Shown: in pieces, positions 25,084 through 31,107 of the stretch
How the letters are laid out: each line of letters starts with the position of its first letter
How positions within the stretch are numbered: the first letter of the stretch is position 1
Source: JBPOHE01 sp052035915
GTDB taxonomy: Bacteria > Pseudomonadota > Gammaproteobacteria > Chromatiales > Chromatiaceae
Direction: 5' to 3'
Length of the DNA stretch: 60,613 nucleotides
Assembly: GCA_052035915.1 (NCBI GenBank)
Contig: JBPOHE010000007.1
Location: 1-60,613 of the forward strand
Notes under the pieces: generated by a model
What the model saw: only the letters and a program-made list of their open reading frames with translations
Told to the model about the DNA's origin: nothing
Database searches by the model: none
Position numbers and translations under genes: made by a program

Positions 25084-25635
25084 ATGCTCTACCAGATCGA
25101 AGAACAGATTCGCCGCCAGGCGAAGACACCCCATGAACTCTTCATGCTCAATCTGGCCGTCTTTCACCTGCTGCTGGCACCGGCGGCCATCGTACTCAAG
25201 ATCGGCATCCTGGGATTTTTCGTCCCCCTGTCCGCCTCCCTGGGTCTGATCGGCTTCACCTATTGGCGCAGCCGAGAAACCAGGCCGGATCGACCCTGGT
25301 TCGTCAAGGTGCATTGGAAGCTGGCCTCCCGGCGCAGCCGGATCCTGCTCATCGCCTATGTCCTGAGCGGGAGCCTCCTGGGCCTCGGGCTCTTGGTCGC
25401 CTCCGGGGCCGACAAACACACCACCCAGGACATCATCACCACGGTCTTCGCCCGGATTGCCGTTTTTCCCGTGCTCGTCGCCGTGATGCTCGGCTTCGTC
25501 CTGGAGTCGGGGGCCATCTACCAGGCCACCAAGGGTGAGGTGCCCGACTTCATGATCAAGACGAACCCAGCCCCGGCGGATCTGCCGAGCCTGACGCCGA
25601 CGGCGGAAGAACCCTCTGTCGATCCCACCGCCTGA
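25084..25635 (+). CDS. Hypothetical membrane protein, four predicted helices
   Basis: 183 residues. A soluble start (MLYQIEEQIRRQAKTPHELF) is followed by helix pairs at ~20-60 (LNLAVFHLLLAPAAIVLKIG, FFVPLSASLGLIGF) and ~92-145 (ILLIAYVLSGSLLGLGLLVA, IAVFPVLVAVMLGFVL). The cytoplasmic loop is Arg-rich, the tail Pro-rich. GGAAAGG precedes the ATG. Not recognized beyond resembling uncharacterized proteobacterial membrane proteins. It follows purA after a hairpin and may be transcribed separately. Confidence 0.72.
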   Translation: MLYQIEEQIRRQAKTPHELFMLNLAVFHLLLAPAAIVLKIGILGFFVPLSASLGLIGFTYWRSRETRPDRPWFVKVHWKLASRRSRILLIAYVLSGSLLGLGLLVASGADKHTTQDIITTVFARIAVFPVLVAVMLGFVLESGAIYQATKGEVPDFMIKTNPAPADLPSLTPTAEEPSVDPTA

Positions 25636-25647
25636 CCACCCTTAGAA

Positions 25648-25727
25648 GCAGAGTAGGTCGGCAATCCTTTGCCGACACCCCTTGATCGGCATCAAATGGC
25701 GGCAAGGGGTTGCCGCCCTACGAACTC
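25648..25727. repeat. Double-hairpin repeat family B, copy 1
   Basis: Two perfect stem-loops in series, GTCGGCAA-tcct-TTGCCGAC and GGCGGCAA-gggg-TTGCCGCC, linked by GATCGGCATCAAAT. Near-identical copies lie at 34165-34244 and 52486-52567. This copy lies shortly after the membrane-protein gene. Confidence 0.9.
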
Positions 25728-25845
25728 CCCAGGGTGGCGGCCACAGGCCCGGCCAGGGCCTGGTCTACAATGGAGCTATGGAGGGAGCGGGTTTGTCGAC
25801 TAGCCCGACCCCCGGACGATCCATTCTTCTAGAGGAGAGACCCTC

Positions 25846-26319
25846 ATGACCGTGGCCACGAAACTTCAAACCTATCTAGATGAGATGGGTGAGGGTTATG
25901 AGCTGATCCGCCACCCTCATAGCCATTGCAGCATGGAAAGCGCGGCGTCCGCCCATATCCCGGGAGACAATCTGGCGAAAGGGATAGTGCTGCGGGATAC
26001 CCAGGGACATGTATTGCTGGTGGTGCTCCCCGCGGATTTTCATGTCAACCTCAAGCAACTCGGTACCTTGCTGCAGCGGGAAGTCCATCTGGTGGACGAA
26101 GAGGAACTCGGATCGCTGTTTCCAGACTGCGCCCTCGGGGCCATCCCGCCCATAGGTCCGGCCTATGCCCTGCCGACCATCTGGGATCGGGTGCTGGGCG
26201 ATAAGGAAACCGTCTTTTTCGAGGCGGGCGATCATGAATCCCTGGTCAAGGTGAGCGGCCGCGTCTTCCATGAACTCATGGCCCCGGCGGAGCGGGCCCA
26301 TTTCAGCCGGCATCTGTAG
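25846..26319 (+). CDS. YbaK/EbsC-type aminoacyl-tRNA deacylase
   Basis: 157 residues with AGGAGAG before the ATG. The fold markers are TYLDEMGEGYELIRHPHSHC, a CSMESAASAHIPGDNLAKGI helix, VLRDTQGHVLLVVLPADFHV with strand-loop-strand topology, and GAIPPIGPAYALPTIWD, the conserved G-x-P loop of the family. Such proteins hydrolyse mischarged aminoacyl-tRNA, for example Cys- or Ala-tRNA(Pro). The usual catalytic Lys is plausible as the K of DNLAKGI. The stop TAG runs directly into CCCGCTTTTCTCGCC, resembling the end of the family-C miniature element. Confidence 0.85.
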   Translation: MTVATKLQTYLDEMGEGYELIRHPHSHCSMESAASAHIPGDNLAKGIVLRDTQGHVLLVVLPADFHVNLKQLGTLLQREVHLVDEEELGSLFPDCALGAIPPIGPAYALPTIWDRVLGDKETVFFEAGDHESLVKVSGRVFHELMAPAERAHFSRHL

Positions 26320-26414
26320 CCCGCTTTTCTCGCCAGTCGTCCAGGGCGGGGACCGAGCCTGAAGCCGCCGACGGGAGAAAGCCCCGGCAGAGAGGGATAT
26401 CAGCGCTCGGAGGC

Positions 26415-26533
26415 TCCGGGCCTGGGCTGAAAAGCGCTGGTTTCTGTTCTCATTAGGAGAACAATGCGGCCTGTAGAAAGGCATTGTTCTCGATTGGAGA
26501 ACAAAAAACCGGGCCAAAGCGCCCTGGCCCGGA
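26415..26533. repeat. PAL family, copy 3
   Basis: Outer arms TCCGGGCCTGGGC (26415-26427) and GCCCTGGCCCGGA (26521-26533). Inner hairpins GTTCTCattagGAGAACAATGC and GCATTGTTCTCgattgGAGAAC also pair with each other, giving a large cruciform-capable palindrome. It overlaps the 3' third of the small gene downstream of rtcB. Confidence 0.9.
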
Positions 26534-26779
26534 AGCGTCAAAAGACGAACTGGCCGGCCATGAAGGTCGCCGCCAGGCCCGCCTGGCCGGCGGCGAACCT
26601 GATGGCTCCAACGACTCCGGCTCCGTCCCGACCTCCCAGGGCTCATCTTCCCAGGCCAGCCAGGCCTCCATCCGCTGTTGTCGCGCGTCCCTCTCCAATT
26701 GGCGCCGATCCCTGTGCGCCCCGCCCTTGCGCAGCAAGGGCGATTTGGCCGCCAGATTACGTATCTTCACCCCTTTCAT
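26453..26779 (-). CDS. Small basic protein downstream of rtcB, C-terminus encoded by a PAL repeat
   Basis: 108 residues. GGAGAGAAAG precedes the ATG. The N-terminal ~45 residues (MKGVKIRNLAAKSPLLRKGG, RDRRQLERDARQQRMEAW) form a charged, probably helical module that looks genuine. The last ~25-30 residues (FGPVFCSPIENNAFLQAALF) are the translation of the inserted palindrome PAL copy 3, so the ancestral stop has probably been lost and the protein extended. The gene lies 33 bp after rtcB on the same strand, suggesting co-transcription. Function unknown. Confidence 0.6.
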   Translation of the reverse strand: MKGVKIRNLAAKSPLLRKGGAHRDRRQLERDARQQRMEAWLAWEDEPWEVGTEPESLEPSGSPPARRAWRRPSWPASSSFDASGPGRFGPVFCSPIENNAFLQAALFS

Positions 26780-26812
26780 ACTTTCTCTCCCAAGGCCACT
26801 GAAAGCCTTCAC

Positions 26813-28009
26813 TCACCCCTTCACGCACACCAGCTGTTTCAAGGTGTGCACCACTTCCACCAGGTCGGTCTGATTGGCCATCACCTGGTCGATGTCTTTA
26901 TAGGCGCCGGGGATCTCGTCGATCACCCCGCCGTCCTTGCGGCACTCGATCCCCTGGGTCTGGGCGGCCAGGTCGTCGGTGCTGAATTTCCGCTTCGCCG
27001 CATGGCGGCTCATGCGCCGGCCCGCGCCGTGAGAGCAGGAGCAAAAGGACTCCGGGTTGCCGAGACCGCGCACCACATAGCTTCTGGCCCCCATGCTGCC
27101 GGGAATGATGCCGAGCTGGTCCGCGTAGGCGGCGATGGCCCCCTTGCGGGTCAGGTAGACCTTGGCCCCGTAGTGCTCCTCGAGGCTCACGTAGTTGTGA
27201 TGGCAGTTCACCGCCTCCTTGGTGGCCTCGAAGGGGGGCAGCACCGGGCGCAGGGCCTCGACGATCAGCCGCATCATCTCGCGGCGGTTGGTCATGGCGT
27301 AGTCCTGGGCCCAGTGCACCGCCTCCACGTAGTCGTCGAAGTGTTCGCTACCCTCGGTGAGATAGGCGAGGTCTTTGTCCGGCAGGGTCCCCAGCAGCTT
27401 ACCCATGTCCCGCTTGGCGAGGTCGATGAAATAGGTGCCCATCACGTTGCCGATGTTGCGGCTGCCGGAGTGCAGCATGATCCAGACCTGATCCGCCTCG
27501 TCGAGACAGATCTCGATGAAGTGGTTGCCGCCCCCCAGGGTGCCGAGCTGGCGTACCCAGGGGAGAAAGGCGCGGCTTTGCTTGCGGTTGATGCCGGGGT
27601 GCTTGGCGATGATCCGCTCCAACCGCTGATCCAGGGCGACGATGGTGGAGCGTTTCACCGGGTCGTGATCGTGCTGCTCGAACCCCACCGGCACGGCCGC
27701 CTCGATAGCGGAGCGCAGGCGATGGAGCTTGTCCGGCAACTGCTCGGCACGCAGGCCCAGGCGCACGGCGTTCATGCCGCAGCCGATGTCCACCCCCACG
27801 GCGGAGGGGATGATCGCCCCGACGGTGGGGATCACCGCGCCGATGGTGGCGCCGATACCCATGTGCACGTCCGGCATCGCCGCCACATGATGGTGAATGA
27901 AAGGGAGCTGGGCGATGTTGCCGAGCTGATCGATGGAGGCGGCGTCGATGTCGTCGGTGTAGACCTTCACCGGCGCCTTGCCTTTGTTGAGGGTCATCTT
28001 GATGGGCAT
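26813..28009 (-). CDS. rtcB: RNA-splicing ligase RtcB
   Basis: 398 residues. GVDIGCGMNAV carries the metal-binding Cys, GGGNHFIEI the manganese His, HHNYVSLEEHYG another ligand region, and SHGAGRRMSRHAA the nucleotidyl His region where GMP is covalently bound. RtcB joins RNA 2',3'-cyclic phosphate or 3'-phosphate ends to 5'-OH ends using GTP and Mn2+, repairing tRNA or rRNA cut by toxins or stress. GGAGAAC precedes the ATG. A slipin gene lies upstream on the same strand, separated by an inserted VapBC pair on the other strand. No rtcR regulator is in the window. Confidence 0.96.
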   Translation of the reverse strand: MPIKMTLNKGKAPVKVYTDDIDAASIDQLGNIAQLPFIHHHVAAMPDVHMGIGATIGAVIPTVGAIIPSAVGVDIGCGMNAVRLGLRAEQLPDKLHRLRSAIEAAVPVGFEQHDHDPVKRSTIVALDQRLERIIAKHPGINRKQSRAFLPWVRQLGTLGGGNHFIEICLDEADQVWIMLHSGSRNIGNVMGTYFIDLAKRDMGKLLGTLPDKDLAYLTEGSEHFDDYVEAVHWAQDYAMTNRREMMRLIVEALRPVLPPFEATKEAVNCHHNYVSLEEHYGAKVYLTRKGAIAAYADQLGIIPGSMGARSYVVRGLGNPESFCSCSHGAGRRMSRHAAKRKFSTDDLAAQTQGIECRKDGGVIDEIPGAYKDIDQVMANQTDLVEVVHTLKQLVCVKG

Positions 28010-28102
28010 TGGGGGTTCTCCAAAGGTAGCTGTTAGAATTCTATGAGCTTCTCAACCTGCGTTTGGCAGAAAGTTATTGTCTGTGGCAAGGGTAAAACAG
28101 CC

Positions 28103-28351
28103 ATGCGAATCACCGCTGAACTCGATCAACAGCACTTCGAACGATTGCAACAGCTCGAGCAACAGTCCGGCAAGGACACCTCGAGGCTGATTGAAGAGGC
28201 CATCGACGAGATGTTCGCCCACCGCAAGGACGTTCCGGCTCACCAAGCCCTCGAAATCATGCGTCGCAACGGCTTTATCGGCTGTATGGAGGGCGACGAC
28301 GACCTTTCGGTTCTCTACAAGGAAAAGCTCGACTGGTCCCATAAGCTATGA
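28103..28351 (+). CDS. Antitoxin (VapB-like, ribbon-helix-helix type)
   Basis: 82 residues. MRITAELDQQHFERLQQLEQ begins an RHH-like DNA-binding fold, with SGKDTSRLIEEAIDEMF as the second helix. The C-terminal part (NGFIGCMEGDDDLSVLYKEK) is the acidic toxin-binding tail typical of antitoxins whose toxins are PIN nucleases. The ATG at 28103 was chosen by domain fit over an upstream in-frame ATG at 28043. It overlaps the PIN toxin gene by 4 nt. Confidence 0.82.
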   Translation: MRITAELDQQHFERLQQLEQQSGKDTSRLIEEAIDEMFAHRKDVPAHQALEIMRRNGFIGCMEGDDDLSVLYKEKLDWSHKL

Positions 28352-28767
28352 TCATCGCCGACACCGGTTTCTGGATCGCCTTGGGAAACCGCAAAGATCA
28401 GTTTCACCAAACGGCCATCGATGCCATGAAGCAGATCGATGAGCCCCTGATCACCACTTGGCCGGTCATGACGGAGGTCTGTCACCTTCTCCTCAAACAG
28501 CTCGGCGTGCGTGGCGAAACCTCGTTTTTGAAGAGCTGGCGCGATGGCGCATTCGTACTTTTCGATCTTCGAGACGAGCACTTACCCCGCCTGGTTCAGT
28601 TGGTCGAAAAGTACGCTGACTTACCTATGGACCTTGCTGATGCGTCGCTCGTCATCCTTGCCGAGGAGCTTCGCGAAGGCCGCATCCTGAGCACCGACCG
28701 CCGCGACTTTCGGGCTTACTGCTGGAAAAACCAGCACCCTTTTCATAATCTGCTGTTTGATCAATAA
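28348..28767 (+). CDS. PIN-domain toxin (VapC-like ribonuclease)
   Basis: 139 residues. The PIN acidic tetrad is visible: D5 in MIIADTGFWIAL, E47 in TEVCHLLLKQ, D97 in LPMDLADASLVILAEEL and the later D in LSTDRRDFRAY. VapC-type toxins cleave tRNA or rRNA and are neutralized by the cognate antitoxin. The ATG overlaps the antitoxin stop. The module lies on the strand opposite to rtcB and slipin and splits what is normally a compact RNA-repair operon. Its frames are intact, unlike the two RelE-type toxins elsewhere in the window. Confidence 0.9.
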   Translation: MIIADTGFWIALGNRKDQFHQTAIDAMKQIDEPLITTWPVMTEVCHLLLKQLGVRGETSFLKSWRDGAFVLFDLRDEHLPRLVQLVEKYADLPMDLADASLVILAEELREGRILSTDRRDFRAYCWKNQHPFHNLLFDQ

Positions 28768-28834
28768 CCATAAAGGGATTGTTTTTTCGCTCCTGAACGC
28801 CTATCCAGGCGGCGCCTCCGCGCCGCCCGGTGGG

Positions 28835-29983
28835 TTATCCCGGCCCGATCCTCACCAGCCCGTTCAGCACCCCTTCCAGCCCGCCGAAGACATGCAGGCT
28901 ACCGATCCGCTCGGTGACCTTCTCCAGGGTCTCCAATTCCTTGAGCCGCAGCAGCAGTGGGTTCTCCTCCATGAGCTTGGCGGTGTTGAGCAAAGAGCGG
29001 GTGGCGGCGGTCTCCTCCCGACGCTTGATGACGTTGGCCTGGGCCGCCTTTTCGGCCTCCACCACCTGGTTGAGGATCGTCTTCATCTCGCCGGGCAGGA
29101 TCACGTCCTTGACCCCCACCTCCCGCACCTCCAGCCCGAAGGGGGCCACCTTGGCCCGCACCTGCTCCAAGAGCCCGGAGTCCAGGGACTCCTTGTCTCC
29201 CAGCAGTTCTTCCAGGGTGCGAGTGCCGACCGCCTGCCGCAGGGCGAATTGCAACTCGCGGTAGAGAAAACCGCTCCAGTCCTCCAGCTCGGCGCGGGCC
29301 TTCAGCGGATCGGCGAGGCGGAAGCCGGCGCTCAGGTTGAGCCTCAGGCTCACCTTGTCCTTGGTGAGGATCTCCTGGCCTCCCACCTCCAGGGTTTGGA
29401 GCCGCAGGTCCAGGGTCTCTACCTTGACCGCCCGCAACCAGGTCCAAAACCCATGCAGACCGGGCTTGAGGCTGTCCACCAAGTCGCCGTCCACGAACAC
29501 CAAGCCGAGATGCTGGGCCTTGACCTCAACCACCAGCACCCCGGCGGACAAGGCCCTGACCAGGACCGGCTGGCTGCGGGAGCGTGCGATCAAGTCCAAT
29601 ACCGCTACGGGCACTCGCAGGTCGTCGCCGATCTCGATCAGCTCCACCCGTACCTCCACCGGGCCGCGCCAGTAAACGCGCCGGGCGGCGGGCGGCAAGA
29701 GATCGGTCAGCTTGTCGTCCTGGAACACCAGTCCCACCTGGCGCTCACCCACATCCACCCGTTGCAGGTGGGCGGCACAGACCTCCGGGGCGGTGCGCAC
29801 CAGCATCTCGGCGCCAGCGAGTTCGAGCTCCACCCGACCCAGGTCGCAGAGCTGTACCGCGACCCGATTCAAGGGGTCGAAGTAACGGTAGACACCGGGC
29901 CTGAGCACGGCCCGCAGGGTACGGTCGCGAAACAGCAGGCCACGCTCCTGCTGGGCCACCACGATGCGCCTGAATCCGAACAT
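28835..29983 (-). CDS. Slipin family (SPFH/band-7) protein of the RNA-repair locus
   Basis: 382 residues. AAAGGAG precedes the ATG. Two stomatin-like N-terminal strands modules (ERGLLFRDRTLRAVLRPGVY and the similar KAQHLGLVFVDGDLVDSLKPG) precede the SPFH core (~195-330): TLDLRLQTLEVGGQEILTKD, KVSLRLNLSAGFRLADPLKA, REVGVKDVILPGEM. A coiled-coil C-terminus (QVVEAEKAAQANVIKRREET) and a glycine-rich end follow. There is no clear transmembrane hairpin. Long slipins of this type are typical companions of rtcB in proteobacteria. Their role in RNA repair is unproven. A tRNA-like sequence lies 474 bp upstream on the same strand. Confidence 0.9.
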   Translation of the reverse strand: MFGFRRIVVAQQERGLLFRDRTLRAVLRPGVYRYFDPLNRVAVQLCDLGRVELELAGAEMLVRTAPEVCAAHLQRVDVGERQVGLVFQDDKLTDLLPPAARRVYWRGPVEVRVELIEIGDDLRVPVAVLDLIARSRSQPVLVRALSAGVLVVEVKAQHLGLVFVDGDLVDSLKPGLHGFWTWLRAVKVETLDLRLQTLEVGGQEILTKDKVSLRLNLSAGFRLADPLKARAELEDWSGFLYRELQFALRQAVGTRTLEELLGDKESLDSGLLEQVRAKVAPFGLEVREVGVKDVILPGEMKTILNQVVEAEKAAQANVIKRREETAATRSLLNTAKLMEENPLLLRLKELETLEKVTERIGSLHVFGGLEGVLNGLVRIGPG

Positions 29984-30456
29984 GATTCTTCTCCTTTCTA
30001 CACAAGGGCGGCTTGCCGCCTGGGAAGAGAGCCGCCCGCTGTTGGCGGACGCCTTCTCCATTGGCCTCGACAGGGCCGGATAGGCCAGGTCGAGGCGGTA
30101 GTGGCGGCCAAGTCCCGGAGAGGGGAAAGGCGGCCACCGCCGAATAAGCCGTTCCGGGATCGCCGGAGGCGGCTGAAAATCTGGAGACCACCCCGCACCC
30201 GCCCAGCGGGCCACGGGGGCCGGGGGATGGACCCAGGACGGGCCTCGGTAAGGGGCGCTCCGGCGCTGTTTCACTCCTGTGATCCCCTACCTTGGCTGGT
30301 TCTGGGCCGACCCTCCCCGCCGATCCGTCACACAAGCCGGGCGGGTGCCGCGACGCTTGGCGGTCGGGGAGTCGCCTCCCCGCTTCCCCCTCCGTCGCCG
30401 GGGGGTTCCATGCTGTCAAGCGGATTCGAACCGCGGACCCTTGCGGGTCTTTCCTA
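29984..30456 (-). other. Long slipin leader with T-arm-like and other RNA hairpins
   Basis: No protein gene is seen. Immediately after the tRNA-like unit, minus-strand sequence contains GACCC-GCAA-GGGTC and then GCGG-TTCGAAT-CCGC, a T-arm-like stem-loop (30415-30450). Further GC-rich inverted repeats continue toward the slipin start, such as GGGGAGGCG / CGCCTCCCC. The transcript from 30530 to the slipin gene would be strongly structured. Confidence 0.5.
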
Positions 30457-30530
30457 TGGCGGAAATGGAGGATTTGAACCCCCTACCCACTGGTGATCGG
30501 CCAGTTGCTCTACCCAACGAGCTCATTTCC
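30457..30530 (-). ncRNA. tRNA-like RNA upstream of slipin/rtcB
   Basis: On the minus strand GGAAATG (5') pairs with CATTTCC over 7 bp, with a G discriminator and encoded CCA. D arm GCTC-GTTGGGTA-GAGC, anticodon arm ACTGG-CCGATCA-CCAGT and T arm GGGGG-TTCAAAT-CCTCC are all present. Two features are non-canonical: only one base links acceptor and D stems (U8 missing), and position 33 is C instead of U. The nominal anticodon GAT would be Ile, but the body does not resemble tRNA-Ile. Bacterial Y RNAs with tRNA-mimic modules are known next to rtc loci in other genera. A decayed or divergent true tRNA is the alternative. Confidence 0.7.
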
Positions 30531-30679
30531 ACGGGCTTTCAAGGATCTCGCTGCCCCGGTACGGACCCTGCGATCGCGCCATCCATTCGAGGCGGCGGAG
30601 AGGCTTGGGCACGCCAGGCCGGAATGGGAACCGGCACCGCTGGAGCAGAGAGCCTTCCCTGAAAGAGTTTTACGGGGCT

Positions 30680-30840
30680 TAAGGCGATTTCTGTCAAAAG
30701 ATAACCAGCCTGCGGGTCTGTTCGTCCGCCTTCGGTGTTCCGCCAGCCGTTACAGAGCTCGCTCTGCGCCGTCTGACGCGCCTGGAAAGCGAACGAACCG
30801 CCGTCGCATTCAGGTATGTCTTTTTCCGGCAATCGCCTAA
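30680..30840. mobile_element. Miniature inverted-repeat element, family B, copy 1
   Basis: ~160 bp starting AAGGCGATTTCTGTC and ending GGCAATCGCCTAA, terminal inverted repeats of about 10 bp. The interior (GTCTGTTCGTCCGCC, CAGCCGTTACAGAGC) matches 37505-37664 closely. No coding capacity. It lies in the upstream region of the slipin locus beyond the tRNA-like RNA. Confidence 0.85.
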
Positions 30841-30845
30841 AACGA

Positions 30846-30882
30846 CAGAGCCCCGGACGGCGTCATGCCGACCGGGGCTCTG
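30846..30882. terminator. Long GC hairpin
   Basis: CAGAGCCCCGG (30846-30856) and CCGGGGCTCTG (30872-30882) pair perfectly, and the loop contains a further CGGC/GCCG stem. There is no T-run. The adjoining 30883-31107 region contains no gene. Confidence 0.5.
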
Positions 30883-31107
30883 AGTCCGGAAGGCATCGCC
30901 GAGCGGGCCTTCCGCAATGGAATTCCGGAAGCCCTAGATCAGGTTGAATTTCCCACCGCGCCCGTGCGCGGCCACTTGGTTGAATGTATTCGGGTCATGG
31001 ATCATTGGACTTGGATACCAAACATGCGCTGGAAAGAAGGCGGCGGATTCTAAGCCGAAACCGCGGATTGTCAATAAGCATTTTATCCATGACGACCGGG
31101 CAATCGC

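Noticed and set aside
28757..30496. Plus-strand 579-residue open frame opposite the slipin gene
   Set aside because: Antisense shadow of the slipin coding sequence and its leader. The composition is unlike a folded protein.
30457..30530. Ordinary tRNA-Ile(GAT)
   Set aside because: The U8 position is missing, base 33 is C, and the body does not match tRNA-Ile. Kept as tRNA-like RNA.
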